DNA of 64,000 bases from Enterococcus sp. DIV2402 (GCF_017426705.2 NZ_CP147251.1:434001-498000), one strand, 5' to 3'; counted from the stretch's first letter, positions 8,183 to 18,268 are shown. Notes: a model not told the origin generated them from the letters alone. Translations and numbers: made by a program.

Positions 8183-9803
8183 ATTCATATAATGCAGCGA
8201 CACGTTTTTGTAAATCAGCATTTTCTAAGAATTCATCATACGTTGTTTCTGCACGATCCACAATTCCATTAGCAGATACCACAATAATGCGGTTAGCCAA
8301 AGTTTGAATAAATTGATGGTCATGTGAAGCAAATAATAATGAGCCAGTAAACGCCATTAAACCTTCATTCAAAGCAGAAATTGATTCTAAGTCTAAATGG
8401 TTGGTTGGATCATCTAAAACTAAAACGTTAGCTTTTGAAAGCATATTTTTTGATAACATACAACGCACTTTTTCGCCTCCAGATAGGACGTTGACTTTTT
8501 TCAAGACTTCATCACCAGAGAACAACATTCTTCCTAAGAAACTACGTAAGAATGTATTGTCATCTTCTTCTTTGCTGGCATATTGGCGTAACCAGTCTAA
8601 GATAGTCAAGTTATTATCAAACTCAGCACTAGGATCTTTTGGTAAGTACGATTGACTTGTTGTGACACCCCAACGAACACTTCCTGTATCAGGTGTTAAT
8701 TCGCCCATAATCACTTTAAATAATGTAGTTGTCGTAATATCATTATTAGCAACAAAAGCTACTTTATCGTCTTTATTTAAGGTAAATGAGATGTTATCCA
8801 AGATTTTTTTCCCATCGATTGTCACACTAACATTTTCTACTTGTAACAAGTCATTGCCGATTTCACGTTCTGGTTTGAAACCAACGAATGGGTAACGACG
8901 AGAAGAAGGTTGGATGTCATCTAAGGTAATTTTATCTAACATTTTCTTACGAGAAGTTGCTTGTTTTGATTTTGATGCATTCGCAGAAAATCGTGCGATA
9001 AATTCTTGTAATTCTTTGATTTGTTCTTCTTTTTTGGCATTTGATTGTGACTGTAATTTCGCAGCTAATTGACTTGATTCTAACCAGAAATCGTAATTTC
9101 CGACATATAATTTAATTTTACCAAAATCTAAATCAGCCATATGCGTACATACTTTATTTAAGAAGTGACGGTCATGAGAAACGACAATAACTGTATTTTC
9201 AAAGTTAATTAAAAATTCTTCTAACCAAGCAATTGATTGAATATCTAATCCATTGGTCGGCTCGTCTAGTAATAGAACGTCTGGTTGACCAAATAAAGCT
9301 TGTGCTAATAAGACTTTCACTTTTTGTCCAGCAGTTAATTCGCTCATGTGTAGTTGGTGTAATTCTTCTGGGATATTTAATCCTTGAAGCAAAACAGCAG
9401 CTTCTGGTTCAGCTTCCCAACCATTTAATTCAGCAAATTCACCTTCTAATTCAGCAGCCTTGATACCATCTTCATCACTAAAATCTTCTTTCATATAAAT
9501 GGCATCTTTTTCTTTCATTACATCATATAGTCGTTTATGTCCCATAATGACTGTTTCAATGACTGTGTATTCTTCAAAATCAAAGTGATTTTGTTTTAAA
9601 ACAGCCATACGTTCATCAGGACCTAAGGCAACATTTCCTGTTGACGGTTGGATTTCTCCGGATAATATTTTTAAAAAGGTTGATTTACCAGCACCATTTG
9701 CACCGATCAAACCATAGCAATTTCCGGGTGTAAACTTAATATTCACATCATCAAAAAGTTTGCGATCTGAAAAATGCAAACTAACATCACTTACTGTAAT
9801 CAA
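8181..9803 (-). CDS. ABC-F family ATPase (YkpA/YbiT type)
   Basis: This 540-aa soluble protein has two ABC domains and no membrane part, so it acts on ribosomes rather than in transport. The sequence closely follows B. subtilis YkpA (FTPGNCYGLIGANGAGKST, then EFAELNGWEAE). The first Walker A (residues 34-42) is intact, but the first signature reads LTAGQ. In the second domain the Walker A is degenerate (ANNDITTTT, no lysine) while its signature LSGGE is intact, and its Walker B reads LVLDDPTNHLD. So one composite ATP site looks complete and the other looks dead. The start is TTG, placed 7 bases after GTGAGG. It has its own promoter. Antibiotic resistance is not implied. Confidence 0.92.
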   Translation of the reverse strand: MITVSDVSLHFSDRKLFDDVNIKFTPGNCYGLIGANGAGKSTFLKILSGEIQPSTGNVALGPDERMAVLKQNHFDFEEYTVIETVIMGHKRLYDVMKEKDAIYMKEDFSDEDGIKAAELEGEFAELNGWEAEPEAAVLLQGLNIPEELHQLHMSELTAGQKVKVLLAQALFGQPDVLLLDEPTNGLDIQSIAWLEEFLINFENTVIVVSHDRHFLNKVCTHMADLDFGKIKLYVGNYDFWLESSQLAAKLQSQSNAKKEEQIKELQEFIARFSANASKSKQATSRKKMLDKITLDDIQPSSRRYPFVGFKPEREIGNDLLQVENVSVTIDGKKILDNISFTLNKDDKVAFVANNDITTTTLFKVIMGELTPDTGSVRWGVTTSQSYLPKDPSAEFDNNLTILDWLRQYASKEEDDNTFLRSFLGRMLFSGDEVLKKVNVLSGGEKVRCMLSKNMLSKANVLVLDDPTNHLDLESISALNEGLMAFTGSLLFASHDHQFIQTLANRIIVVSANGIVDRAETTYDEFLENADLQKRVAALYE

Positions 9804-9849
9804 TTCTTTTCCTCACTTTTACATGTATTCTAGACCAAGGTCTCCTAGC

Positions 9850-9878
9850 ATTATATCGGTGATAGTCAAAAGTTTCAA
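9850..9878 (-). promoter_or_regulatory. Promoter of the ABC-F gene
   Basis: On the minus strand TTGAAA (plus coordinates 9873-9878), a 17-bp spacer and a perfect TATAAT (9850-9855) lie about 45 bp upstream of the TTG start. Confidence 0.75.
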
Positions 9879-9914
9879 GGTATTGCGTTGGAATTCACGA
9901 TTTCATGGATTTTT

Positions 9915-10187
9915 TCAAGGCGCAAACGGAATGAGTTTAAATAAAATTAATAGAAAAAACAGGACAATAAAAATCAGTGGACTGAAACTAATAATCAAGG
10001 TGGTGAGATGAATCGGTGATTTTTCTTTCTTATAAGAAACGATTGAAATGACACCAGAGATGAGTGACAGAATAATTGCGAACCAATCACCGAATGCCGA
10101 TCCGACGAGAAATGTTCGTGTCATAGGAATCCAAACAACTGCAATAACTAAAACTGCTAACCCAACAGTCACTATTTTTCGCAACAT
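9915..10187 (-). CDS. Small hydrophobic membrane protein, unknown function
   Basis: This 90-aa protein has three hydrophobic segments (about residues 5-22, 30-50 and 62-85) separated by a short basic stretch SYKKEKS. I do not recognise the family. The ATG has AGAGGAAAATGTT before it, and an extended -10 TGCTATACT lies upstream on the minus strand (10210-10218), so it is probably a real, singly transcribed gene. It sits between the ABC-F gene and a divergent ZIP transporter. Confidence 0.65.
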   Translation of the reverse strand: MLRKIVTVGLAVLVIAVVWIPMTRTFLVGSAFGDWFAIILSLISGVISIVSYKKEKSPIHLTTLIISFSPLIFIVLFFLLILFKLIPFAP

Positions 10188-10328
10188 AACATTTTCCTCT
10201 TTTTTTATTAGTATAGCAGGTTTTGTTATTGAAGATAATCAAGTATTTTACCCCCTTTCCTTGATATTTCTTTTGGTTAACCTTAAAATAAAAGCGATAT
10301 CATTGATTAAAAATAGTGGAGGAAAAAA

Positions 10329-11147
10329 ATGGTCGATTGGTTAGTAAGTTTACAACCTTGGCAACAAGCATTAGTAGGCACAGGATTTACTTATTTTATG
10401 ACAGCATTAGGTGCCGCATTGGTTTTTTTCTTTAAAAGTATTAACCGCAACGTATTAAGTACGATGTTAGGTTTTGCTTCGGGCGTAATGATTGCAGCAA
10501 GTTTTTGGTCGTTATTAGATCCAGCGATTGAGCGAGCAACAGAAAATGGCGATATTCCATGGTTAGTTGTGAGTATTGGCTTTGGTTTAGGTGGTATTTT
10601 TCTATATGTCGCTGATAAAATTTTACCGCATTTACATTTTGGACAAAATGAGCAACCAGAAGGCATACCGAGTCATTTTAAGCGAACTATTTTGTTGGTT
10701 TTCTCAATTACACTGCACAATATTCCAGAAGGATTAGCTGTCGGTGTAGCGTTTGGTGCAGCCGCCAACGCGAGTGACCCTCGAGCAGCAGTTTTAGCTG
10801 CTATGTCAGTGGCTATCGGAATTGGAATTCAAAATTTCCCAGAAGGAGCGGCAGTTTCGATTCCTTTACAACAAGAAGGGTTAAGTCGAACCAAAGCTTT
10901 TTTTCATGGGCAAGCATCAGGATTGGTTGAACCGATTGCTGGGGTGATTGGTGCGTTATTAGTGACCAAAATGACGATGATTTTGCCTTATGCGTTAGCT
11001 TTTGCGGCCGGTGCAATGATTTATGTCGTTGTCGAAGAACTAATTCCAGAGGCCCAACTTTCATCACCTACTAGACGTCATTTTGGCGTATTTGGGACGA
11101 TGTTAGGTTTTGTCATTATGATGATTTTAGATGTGGCGTTGGGATAA
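10329..11147 (+). CDS. ZIP family divalent metal transporter (GufA type)
   Basis: This 272-aa integral membrane protein imports zinc or other divalent metals. The metal-binding helices show HNIPEGLAVGVAFG (about residues 133-146) and QNFPEGAAVSIPL, with VVVEELIPE near the C-terminus, as in the GufA/ZupT branch. A histidine-containing loop (ILPHLHFGQ) lies between helices. GGAGG sits 8 bases before the ATG. It stands alone; the zinc ABC importer is 42 kb away and carries a Zur box, whereas no Zur box is seen here. Confidence 0.9.
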   Translation: MVDWLVSLQPWQQALVGTGFTYFMTALGAALVFFFKSINRNVLSTMLGFASGVMIAASFWSLLDPAIERATENGDIPWLVVSIGFGLGGIFLYVADKILPHLHFGQNEQPEGIPSHFKRTILLVFSITLHNIPEGLAVGVAFGAAANASDPRAAVLAAMSVAIGIGIQNFPEGAAVSIPLQQEGLSRTKAFFHGQASGLVEPIAGVIGALLVTKMTMILPYALAFAAGAMIYVVVEELIPEAQLSSPTRRHFGVFGTMLGFVIMMILDVALG

Positions 11148-11165
11148 AAAAATGCTTAACAGGGT

Positions 11166-11215
11166 CGAAAAAAAGACTTGGAATTCAGTTTTTTAACTGT
11201 TTTTCCAAGTCTTTT
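11166..11215 (-). terminator. Terminator of the ArAE-like gene
   Basis: On the minus strand AAAAGACTTGGAA pairs with TTCCAAGTCTTTT, with an inner CAGTT/AACTG stem, and ends in a T-run. The 5' arm is inside the last codons of the gene. It may also slow transcription from the convergent ZIP gene. Confidence 0.85.
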
Positions 11216-11682
11216 AGCATTTTTCGATTGGGTAATAACTGATTTACACCGATTGCTACAAACATTCCGATAAAACTATCTACTACGCGAGCAAACGCAT
11301 AGTGATACGATTCTGTTTCTGGAATCATAAACAAAATTGTTAAGAGTGTGGCACATGCACCGACTGTTCCTTCTTGATAACCGAAATGAGACAGCAGAGA
11401 AATCATAAAAATAATTAATAACGGCATAATGATCAGTTGGATTTCTTTCCCATCGCCAAATAATTTAAAAAGAAAAATCGCAACAATGGAAAACATGGCA
11501 CCAAAAGTATTGCCAACTACGCGATGTTTGCCAAATTTTAAGGTATTAATCATGTCCTCGCGTAAAGTAAAAATTGCCGTAAGTGCAGCTACTACATACG
11601 TTTCTCGATGAAAAATAATACTAATTAAGATACAAATAAAGACACTTAGTCCAGTTTTGATAGTGCGTAACCCGATTTTCAA
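11185..11682 (-). CDS. Aromatic acid exporter family protein (ArAE_1/FUSC-like membrane domain)
   Basis: This 165-aa protein has four to five hydrophobic segments and the ArAE_1 pattern: MKIGLRTIKTGLSVFICI, then ETYVVAALTAIFTLRED, and GNTFGAMFSIV. The C-terminus ends in a short basic, soluble helix (NRKMLKDLEKQ). Many relatives are twice this length with a cytoplasmic C-terminal domain, so this is a short version consisting of the membrane part. It may export small aromatic acids, but function is not established. It begins at ATG with a ribosome site GGAGG. Confidence 0.75.
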   Translation of the reverse strand: MKIGLRTIKTGLSVFICILISIIFHRETYVVAALTAIFTLREDMINTLKFGKHRVVGNTFGAMFSIVAIFLFKLFGDGKEIQLIIMPLLIIFMISLLSHFGYQEGTVGACATLLTILFMIPETESYHYAFARVVDSFIGMFVAIGVNQLLPNRKMLKDLEKQLKN

Positions 11683-11856
11683 AAAAACTTCCTCCGTTGT
11701 TTGTTAGATAATTGGTAGTATAGCAATAAATTTCCTGAAGATAAAATGAAAACTAAACTTCTAATCAAGACAATGGAAACGTGTCTCAAGTGTTGTCTTA
11801 GCTATTCTTTGATATAATAACAATGAGAACGGATTTTCTTAATAGGAGGAAGGAAG

Positions 11857-12549
11857 ATGGGAAAACAAACAGGTCGTATTGGGAAACTTCTCGGACCAGT
11901 AGGAAAAGTCTTACGAATTATTCCTGATTCTACAGAATTAATTAATAAAACAATTGAAGAGACAGCACCAATTATTTCCAAAGAGTTAGATAGCCGACGT
12001 GAAAATAAAAAATTATACAGAGATGTTCCAGAAGTCATTGAATTGCATGTTACACGGGCGAAAGATATTTTGGAGAAACTAGGATTTATTACACAAGAAG
12101 TTTTAGTCCAACCTAATAAAAAATATCAAAATAAAATAGATGGCGAAGTGGTCGCCATTGCACCTAAAGGAAAAACAGCGAAAATTGGCTCATTAATTAA
12201 GCTGTATTATGTCAATGAACAAGTCATTTCAGAATCACGGCAACGTGAATTGCCAGATATGATTGGTATGCATGTGGATGAAGCCAAAGATTTTTTACTA
12301 AATGTGGGGTTAAAACCTGTCTTAAAACTAGCTACGCCACACAAAAAATATGCGTATACACATGAAAATATTGTCGTCGATTCCGACCCTAAATTGGATT
12401 TGTTTCATAAATATGTCAAAGCAGGTAGTATCATTCAATTGTATTATGTGAACGATTATGTGGTGAATCAAAGCAAAAAATTACTAGCAGAAAAAACACC
12501 TAAAACAGTAGTTCCCAAAAAATCATTCTTTTTTAAAAAGAAAAAATAA
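11857..12549 (+). CDS. PASTA-domain protein
   Basis: This 230-aa protein has a basic, mildly hydrophobic N-terminus without a clear transmembrane helix, then two PASTA repeats: about residues 52-125 (VPEVIELHVTRAKDILEKLGF ending IKLYYVNE) and 132-205 (LPDMIGMHVDEAKDFLLNVG ending IQLYYVND), and a lysine-rich tail. PASTA domains usually bind muropeptides or beta-lactams at the ends of Ser/Thr kinases and penicillin-binding proteins. Here there is no kinase or transpeptidase domain and no signal peptide, which is unusual; the protein may be cytosolic. AGGAGG precedes the ATG, and an extended -10 TGATATAAT (11810-11818) gives a promoter. Confidence 0.75.
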   Translation: MGKQTGRIGKLLGPVGKVLRIIPDSTELINKTIEETAPIISKELDSRRENKKLYRDVPEVIELHVTRAKDILEKLGFITQEVLVQPNKKYQNKIDGEVVAIAPKGKTAKIGSLIKLYYVNEQVISESRQRELPDMIGMHVDEAKDFLLNVGLKPVLKLATPHKKYAYTHENIVVDSDPKLDLFHKYVKAGSIIQLYYVNDYVVNQSKKLLAEKTPKTVVPKKSFFFKKKK

Positions 12550-12583
12550 AACAGCTGGCTTTTCAAAAAGTCAGCTGTTTTTT
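12549..12583 (+). terminator. Terminator after the PASTA gene
   Basis: AACAGCTGGCTTT pairs with AAAGTCAGCTGTT around TCAA, followed by a T-tract. Confidence 0.92.
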
Positions 12584-12595
12584 ATCTGAATGTTA

Positions 12596-12796
12596 TTAGT
12601 AAGATCGACGGTTATGGCTTCTTCTAGATCCGGTTAACCAACGGACAATGAAGAAGGCGATTAATAAAGGAATACCAAATTTAAACGCTACATAGAACAA
12701 GCCACCTACTAAGGATAAAAGAATCTTAATAGCGAAACTTGCGATAATCAAACCAACCACTAACTTAATAATATTTGCCACTGTCGAATTATTCAT
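12596..12796 (-). CDS. Small membrane protein with basic C-terminus, unknown function
   Basis: The 66-aa product has a long hydrophobic stretch (about residues 8-58, two membrane helices) and ends in a strongly basic tail (GSRRSHNRRSY). Two adjacent ATGs follow AGGAGG; the second, at 12796, has the better 8-base spacing. The family is not recognised. Its strong ribosome site supports a real gene. Confidence 0.65.
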   Translation of the reverse strand: MNNSTVANIIKLVVGLIIASFAIKILLSLVGGLFYVAFKFGIPLLIAFFIVRWLTGSRRSHNRRSY

Positions 12797-12872
12797 CATT
12801 TTTTCCTCCTGTTTTTCTTCTTGTACTTAATTTATCAAAAAGAAGCAGGAAAAACATCCGTCTTAAGAAGGA

Positions 12873-14123
12873 TTATCCGCGAATTTGACCATCTCCATAG
12901 ACAATGTATTTCGTTGAGGTTAGTTCTGGTAAGCCCATTGGTCCACGCGCATGAAGCTTCTGGGTAGAAATTCCAATCTCTGCACCGAAGCCAAAGACAA
13001 ACCCATCTGTAAATCGAGTAGAAGCATTTACATAAACCGCAGCTGCGTCAACTTCTTTTAAGAATTTTTGGGAAGCGAAGTAATTGTCAGTAACGATTGC
13101 TTCAGAATGTTTCGTATTATATTGATTAATATGCGCAATTGCTTCTTCAATCGAATCGACAATTTTCACGGCAAGAATATAATCTAAATATTCAGTTGCC
13201 CAATCTTCTTCTGTCGCTAATGCTGCATTTGGCAAGAACTGTTGCGCACGGGCATCGCCGCGCAATTCCACTTGGCCATCTAATGTCTCTACTAATTTTG
13301 GTAAGAAAAATTCCGCCACATCTTGATGAACTAATAAGGTTTCAATCGCATTGCAGACAGAAGGACGTTGCACCTTAGCATTAACAGTAATATCTAATGC
13401 CATTTGTAATTGTGCATCTTTATCGACATAGACATGATTATTCCCTGTCCCAGTTTCAATTACAGGAACAGTCGCAGTTTCTTTGACACGTTGAATTAAA
13501 CCAGCGCCCCCACGAGGAATTAAAACATCCAAATAATCAGTTAAGCGCATCAATTCATTTGCGACTGCATGTGACGTATCATCAATGAATTGAATCGCGT
13601 AAGGAGAAAAATCATTTGCGATTAGTGTGTCTTGTAAAATTTTCACTAAAATTTGATTTGAATAGAAGGCTTCTTTACCCCCACGTAAAATAACGGCATT
13701 CCCTGTTTTAAAACATAGACTAGCTGCATCGGTGGTCACATTTGGTCGTGATTCATAAATAATTCCGATAACACCTAAAGGAACGCGTTGGCGTCCAATC
13801 ATTAAACCATCTGCATTTTTCCACATTTTTTCCACTTCACCAATTGGATCTGGTAATTGCACGACTTGGCGCATGCCGTCTGCCATATCTTTAATCCGTT
13901 CTTCTGTTAGACGCAAACGATCTTTCATGGTTTCTTTGATGCCATAATCATCTGATTTTGCTAAATCTTGCTCGTTGGCTTCTAAAATCACAGAAATATT
14001 TGCTTCAAGTGCATCTGCCATTTTTTCCAACAATTGATTTTTTGTGGCAGTATCTAATAAACCGAGTTGATACGCACTTTCTTTTGCTTGTTGCCCTAAT
14101 GTGTGTAAATCTGTCATATTCAT
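12873..14123 (-). CDS. proA: Gamma-glutamyl phosphate reductase
   Basis: ProA (416 aa) reduces gamma-glutamyl phosphate with NADPH to glutamate semialdehyde, the second step of proline synthesis. It belongs to the aldehyde dehydrogenase superfamily; the catalytic cysteine is in [14 protein letters not shown], and [24 protein letters not shown] and [14 protein letters not shown] are family blocks. It overlaps the upstream proB by 4 bases (ATGA), so the two are translationally coupled. Length is standard. Confidence 0.97.
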   Translation of the reverse strand: MNMTDLHTLGQQAKESAYQLGLLDTATKNQLLEKMADALEANISVILEANEQDLAKSDDYGIKETMKDRLRLTEERIKDMADGMRQVVQLPDPIGEVEKMWKNADGLMIGRQRVPLGVIGIIYESRPNVTTDAASLCFKTGNAVILRGGKEAFYSNQILVKILQDTLIANDFSPYAIQFIDDTSHAVANELMRLTDYLDVLIPRGGAGLIQRVKETATVPVIETGTGNNHVYVDKDAQLQMALDITVNAKVQRPSVCNAIETLLVHQDVAEFFLPKLVETLDGQVELRGDARAQQFLPNAALATEEDWATEYLDYILAVKIVDSIEEAIAHINQYNTKHSEAIVTDNYFASQKFLKEVDAAAVYVNASTRFTDGFVFGFGAEIGISTQKLHARGPMGLPELTSTKYIVYGDGQIRG

Positions 14124-14920
14124 TCCTCCTTAAAGAATGTTCCAATCTCTTCTCCATTGACGATATCAAAAATAACTTTTGGACGTTTGCCATTGGCTAA
14201 AACCATCGCGCTATGATTTTCCAAGACGCGTTGCGCAGCTTTTAGTTTACTATACATGCCACCTGTGCCATATTGACTGCCTTTTCCACCTGCACGAGAA
14301 TATAAATCATCATTGATTTCAGTTACGCGAGAATATAATTTCGCTTCTTTATTCGTAGCGGGATTATCTGAATAAAAGCCATTAATGTCTGACAGCATAA
14401 TTAATAAATCCGCATCAATTAATTGCAATACGATGGCTGAAAGTTGGTCATTGTCACCAAATTTTGTGGTATGGTCTAATTCATCGACAGCGACCGTATC
14501 ATTTTCATTAATAATCGGAATAATGCCCATTTTTAGCAATTGATCCAAGGTATTCACGACGTTTTTGCGACTCTCAGGAAATTCAATTACATCTCGAGTT
14601 AATAAAACTTGCGCTGTTTGTTGGCTGTAAGTTCCAAAGCGTTGACCGTAAATCGACATTAACTCAGCTTGTCCGACTGCTGCGACTGCTTGTTGTTCAG
14701 GAATCGATGCAGGACGACGATTCATATTTAATTTATTCATCCCCACACCAACAGCACCAGAAGAAACTAAGATGACTTCTTTCCCACGATTTCTTAAATC
14801 TGTTAATGCAAAAGCCAATTCATCGATACCAGCTAAATTAATATTGCCATTGGGGTAGATTAAGGAACTGGTTCCAATTTTAATGACGATACGTTCGGCT
14901 TTGTATAAATTTTTTCGCAT
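14120..14920 (-). CDS. proB: Glutamate 5-kinase
   Basis: ProB (266 aa) phosphorylates glutamate with ATP, the first and usually feedback-regulated step of proline synthesis. The amino acid kinase fold is visible ([55 protein letters not shown]). It lacks the C-terminal PUA domain found in longer bacterial ProB proteins, as is common in streptococci and enterococci. The ATG follows GAGGTAGCTT. No T-box is seen upstream, unlike some bacilli, so transcriptional control is not evident. Confidence 0.96.
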   Translation of the reverse strand: MRKNLYKAERIVIKIGTSSLIYPNGNINLAGIDELAFALTDLRNRGKEVILVSSGAVGVGMNKLNMNRRPASIPEQQAVAAVGQAELMSIYGQRFGTYSQQTAQVLLTRDVIEFPESRKNVVNTLDQLLKMGIIPIINENDTVAVDELDHTTKFGDNDQLSAIVLQLIDADLLIMLSDINGFYSDNPATNKEAKLYSRVTEINDDLYSRAGGKGSQYGTGGMYSKLKAAQRVLENHSAMVLANGKRPKVIFDIVNGEEIGTFFKEE

Positions 14921-15181
14921 AAGCTACCTCTTTTAGTTTATATAGTGCTTCTATTGTACTAGCAAAAAGGTATTTCGTCATGTAAATTCTTTCAAAATTC
15001 AGAAAAATTGAGAGTAAATGTGAGAGGAAAAATCCTTTGCTAAAAATTATACCAAAATATTGGTTAGGAGCAATTCTACAAAATATCGCTAGCGAAATAA
15101 AGAAAAGTTGCTTACAATTAAACTAAATAATTAGTCATGGCAAAAACATCTAAAAAAATTGGAGGAAAGCAGGAGCAAATT

Positions 15182-16159
15182 ATGGAAAAAAATACAAAAA
15201 GTCTTAGCTGGAAAATTATTCCTATCAGTACCATTGAAGGCGTGCGTTTTGGTCAAGTTGAGAATCAAGACGGCATGACGGGAGTCTCTGTTGCCTTGTT
15301 AGCGAAGAATACAGCAGGTTTAGATATTTGTGGCGGTGGGCCGGCAAGCCGTGAAGCTCATTTATTATCACCATTAACAGATGATAAATCAATCAATGCA
15401 CTAGTTTTTTCAGGTGGTTCTGCTTATGGATTAGCCGCTTCAGATGGGGTTATGCGTTATTTGGAAGAGAGCAACGTAGGCTATACGGTAGTGGATGCCG
15501 TGGTTCCTTTAGTCGTTCAATCGTGTATTTTTGATTTAAATATGGGAAATTCTAAAATCCGTCCTGATGCTGACATGGGCTATGCGGCTTGTGTTGCGGC
15601 TGAAAAGGCTGAAGAACCACTTTCTGGAAATGTTGGTGCGGGAACTGGTGCAACAGTTGGAAAACTATGTGGCATGCAGCAAAGTCAAAAAGCGGGCATT
15701 GGTTATTTTGCGGTTCAAGTGGGAGAACTGAAAATTGGCGCCATGGTTGTTGTTAATGCAGTTGGCGATATTTTTAACTATCAAACGGGAGAGAAAGTAG
15801 CAGGAGTAGTGACACCCAACCGCAGCGATTTTTTGCCAACAGATGAACTCATGATTCAAGCGCAACAAGCATTAACCAACGGCGCTAATACTACGTTAGC
15901 AGCAATTTTTACGAATGGAAAATTTTCAGCACCTGAAATGAATCGAATTGCTGCCATAGCGCGAACTGGTTTGGCTCGTTCCGTGCGACCAGTCAACACG
16001 ATGGCAGACGGCGATGCAATTTACACCTTTTCACTAGGAGAAGTGGCGGCGGATTTGAATATTGTTGGTACGTTAGCAGCGAATGTACTTTCAGAAGCCA
16101 TCTTAAAGGCAATCGAAAACACCACCCTTTCCGATACTGAGTTTTTACAGTTGATTTAA
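15182..16159 (+). CDS. P1 family peptidase (DmpA/NylC-like N-terminal nucleophile hydrolase)
   Basis: This 325-aa protein matches the P1 peptidase family, which includes D-aminopeptidase DmpA, beta-aminopeptidases and nylon oligomer hydrolase NylC, enzymes that self-cleave to expose a nucleophile. Seen are GVRFGQVEN, FSGGSAYGLAASDGVM, GNVGAGTGATVGK and GANTTLAAIFTN. By comparison with NylC the Asn-Thr bond in ANTTLA is the likely autocleavage site and the Thr the nucleophile. The ATG at 15182 is preferred because AGGAG lies 6 bases upstream; an in-frame ATG at 15137 has no ribosome site. The physiological substrate is unknown. Confidence 0.85.
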   Translation: MEKNTKSLSWKIIPISTIEGVRFGQVENQDGMTGVSVALLAKNTAGLDICGGGPASREAHLLSPLTDDKSINALVFSGGSAYGLAASDGVMRYLEESNVGYTVVDAVVPLVVQSCIFDLNMGNSKIRPDADMGYAACVAAEKAEEPLSGNVGAGTGATVGKLCGMQQSQKAGIGYFAVQVGELKIGAMVVVNAVGDIFNYQTGEKVAGVVTPNRSDFLPTDELMIQAQQALTNGANTTLAAIFTNGKFSAPEMNRIAAIARTGLARSVRPVNTMADGDAIYTFSLGEVAADLNIVGTLAANVLSEAILKAIENTTLSDTEFLQLI

Positions 16160-16173
16160 GTAACTTTATAGTA

Positions 16174-16215
16174 GAAATAAGATGAATGAAAGCACCCTTT
16201 CATTCATCTTATTTC
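16174..16215 (+). terminator. Long perfect hairpin after the P1 peptidase gene
   Basis: A 19-bp perfect stem (16174-16192 with 16197-16215) around a 4-nt loop follows the stop codon. The T-tract is part of the stem's 3' end rather than beyond it, so termination efficiency is uncertain. Confidence 0.7.
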
Positions 16216-16382
16216 GTGTGCTGCCATACTTAGGCGAGAAATGTCCAATAATTTTAAATTTTCTCAACAGAAGAAACAAACTTTCTTCGTATTTTTTGAG
16301 TAAGCTAATATCTAGACCATTAACTTTCAATTTTTATGCGAACTTATGTTAAAATAGGCATAGTATTTATTGGAGGTTTATG

Positions 16383-16886
16383 ATGAAAAAACGAGGATTT
16401 GAACGTGTAACAAGTTTTGAAGGACAAGCAATCAATTTACCTATAAGAGCAACCAATCATGCAGCAGGTTATGATTTTGAAGCTGCTGCAGATGTCGTGA
16501 TTCCGAGCATTTGGAAACAATTTTTCTCACGTAGCATTGGGAACAATCAAGCAGTTGAAAAGAAAATCAAACCGGTATTAGTACCGACAGGGATTAAAGC
16601 TTACATGGGCGATGAAGAATTTTTACAATTAGCCAATCGCTCTAGCAATCCGTTGAAACGTTTCTTAGTTTTAAGTAATGGGGTAGGCGTGATTGATAGC
16701 GATTATTATAATAATGAAGCAAATGAAGGCCATATCATGTTCCAATTTACGAATTTTGGTTTACGTGATGTCACGATTAAAAAAGGTGAACGAATTGGTC
16801 AAGGGATTTTCTTACCATTTTTAAAAGCCGATCAAGACGAAACAATTGGGGAACGTACAGGCGGGTTTGGTTCTTCTGATAAATAA
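16383..16886 (+). CDS. dut: dUTP diphosphatase (trimeric dUTPase)
   Basis: Hydrolyses dUTP to dUMP and pyrophosphate, keeping uracil out of DNA. The five trimeric dUTPase motifs are visible: AGYDFEAA (I), NRSSNP (II), [13 protein letters not shown] (III), [12 protein letters not shown] (IV) and the C-terminal arm [12 protein letters not shown] (V), which carries the P-loop-like GGFGSS. At 167 aa it is slightly longer than E. coli Dut because of an insertion around residues 40-62. The ATG at 16383 lies 6 bases after GGAGG. An extended -10 (TGTTAAAAT, 16347-16355) precedes it. radA follows after 11 bases. Confidence 0.95.
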   Translation: MKKRGFERVTSFEGQAINLPIRATNHAAGYDFEAAADVVIPSIWKQFFSRSIGNNQAVEKKIKPVLVPTGIKAYMGDEEFLQLANRSSNPLKRFLVLSNGVGVIDSDYYNNEANEGHIMFQFTNFGLRDVTIKKGERIGQGIFLPFLKADQDETIGERTGGFGSSDK

Positions 16887-16897
16887 AGGAGGACAAG

Positions 16898-18268
16898 ATG
16901 GCAAAAAAAGCAAAAACCCAATTTGAATGTCAGCACTGTGGCTATATTTCTCCTCGTTATTTAGGAAAATGTCCGCAATGCGGTAGCTGGAATTCAATGG
17001 TAGAAGAAAAAATTCAAGATACGTCTGATCGTCGTACACGTACGACATTAACTGGGCAAAAAATGCAACCGACGAAATTAGCGGATGTTATTCCCAAAAA
17101 AGAACCTCGTGTGCAAACGCAACTAGGTGAATTAAATCGCGTGTTAGGTGGCGGTGTCGTTCCTGGTTCAATGGTCTTACTTGGTGGTGATCCAGGGATT
17201 GGTAAATCGACACTATTATTACAAGTCTCACAGCAACTTGCCGCAACAGGTGGGAAAGTGTTGTATGTTTCGGGCGAAGAAAGTGCCGAACAAATTAAAA
17301 TGCGTGCGCAACGTTTAGGCGTGGTGGATAATGAATTTTATTTATATGCAGAAACAGATATGCACGATATTAGCCGAGCGATTGAAAGTTTAGAACCCGA
17401 TTATGTAATTATCGATTCGATTCAAACAATGACTCAACCAGATATTAGTAGCGTTGCAGGAAGCGTCAGCCAAGTGCGTGAAACCACTGCAGAACTGTTA
17501 AAGATTGCCAAAACAAACGGCATTGCGATTTTTATCGTTGGTCATGTGACGAAAGAAGGATCGATTGCCGGTCCAAGAATGTTGGAGCATATGGTGGATA
17601 CCGTGTTGTATTTTGAAGGGGAACAACACCAGAGCTTCCGTATTTTAAGAGCAGTCAAAAATCGGTTTGGTTCAACGAATGAAATTGGTATTTTTGAAAT
17701 GCGTGAAGGTGGATTGGAAGAAGTCGCTAATCCCTCACAAGTTTTTCTTGAAGAACGTTTAGCAGGCGCGACAGGTTCAGCAATTGTCGTTGCCATGGAA
17801 GGCAGTCGTCCGATTTTAGTAGAAATTCAAGCCTTGGTGACTCCTACGATGTTTGGAAATGCCAAACGAACTACTACCGGCCTCGATTTTAATCGTGTCT
17901 CGCTGATTATGGCAGTTTTGGAAAAACGTGCCGGATTGTTGTTACAAAATCAAGATGCTTATTTAAAAGCAGCTGGTGGTGTGAAATTAAACGAACCAGC
18001 CATTGATTTAGCGATTGCGATTAGTATTGCTTCGAGTTATAAAGAAAAAGGAACGGAAGCAACCGAATGTTTTATTGGTGAAATTGGGTTAACCGGTGAA
18101 ATTCGCCGAGTAAATGCAATTGAGCAACGAGTGAAAGAAGTACAAAAATTAGGCTTTAAAAAAGTCTATGTTCCCAAAAACAACTTAGTCAATTGGGAAC
18201 CGCCTAAAGGAATTAAGGTAGTCGGTGTAGCGACATTAGATGAAGCATTAAAACGGGTTTTTCGTTAA
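16898..18268 (+). CDS. radA: DNA repair protein RadA (Sms)
   Basis: RadA (456 aa) is a hexameric DnaB-like ATPase that helps RecA by extending D-loops in recombination and transformation. The N-terminal zinc finger CQHCG...CPQCGSW (Cys11, 14, 25, 28), Walker [11 protein letters not shown], the RadA-specific KNRFGSTNE block and a C-terminal Lon-like domain ([27 protein letters not shown]) are all present. The ATG follows AAAGGAGG. It is in operon order dut-radA, with a PIN-TRAM gene next, as in other Firmicutes. Confidence 0.97.
   Translation: MAKKAKTQFECQHCGYISPRYLGKCPQCGSWNSMVEEKIQDTSDRRTRTTLTGQKMQPTKLADVIPKKEPRVQTQLGELNRVLGGGVVPGSMVLLGGDPGIGKSTLLLQVSQQLAATGGKVLYVSGEESAEQIKMRAQRLGVVDNEFYLYAETDMHDISRAIESLEPDYVIIDSIQTMTQPDISSVAGSVSQVRETTAELLKIAKTNGIAIFIVGHVTKEGSIAGPRMLEHMVDTVLYFEGEQHQSFRILRAVKNRFGSTNEIGIFEMREGGLEEVANPSQVFLEERLAGATGSAIVVAMEGSRPILVEIQALVTPTMFGNAKRTTTGLDFNRVSLIMAVLEKRAGLLLQNQDAYLKAAGGVKLNEPAIDLAIAISIASSYKEKGTEATECFIGEIGLTGEIRRVNAIEQRVKEVQKLGFKKVYVPKNNLVNWEPPKGIKVVGVATLDEALKRVFR

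Noticed and set aside
8181..9803. Antibiotic-resistance ABC-F gene
   Set aside because: Sequence follows the housekeeping YkpA/YbiT branch and lacks the long interdomain linker of resistance types such as OptrA or MsrC.
14921..15136. T-box leader for proBA
   Set aside because: The TGGAACCACG core and terminator are absent in this gap.
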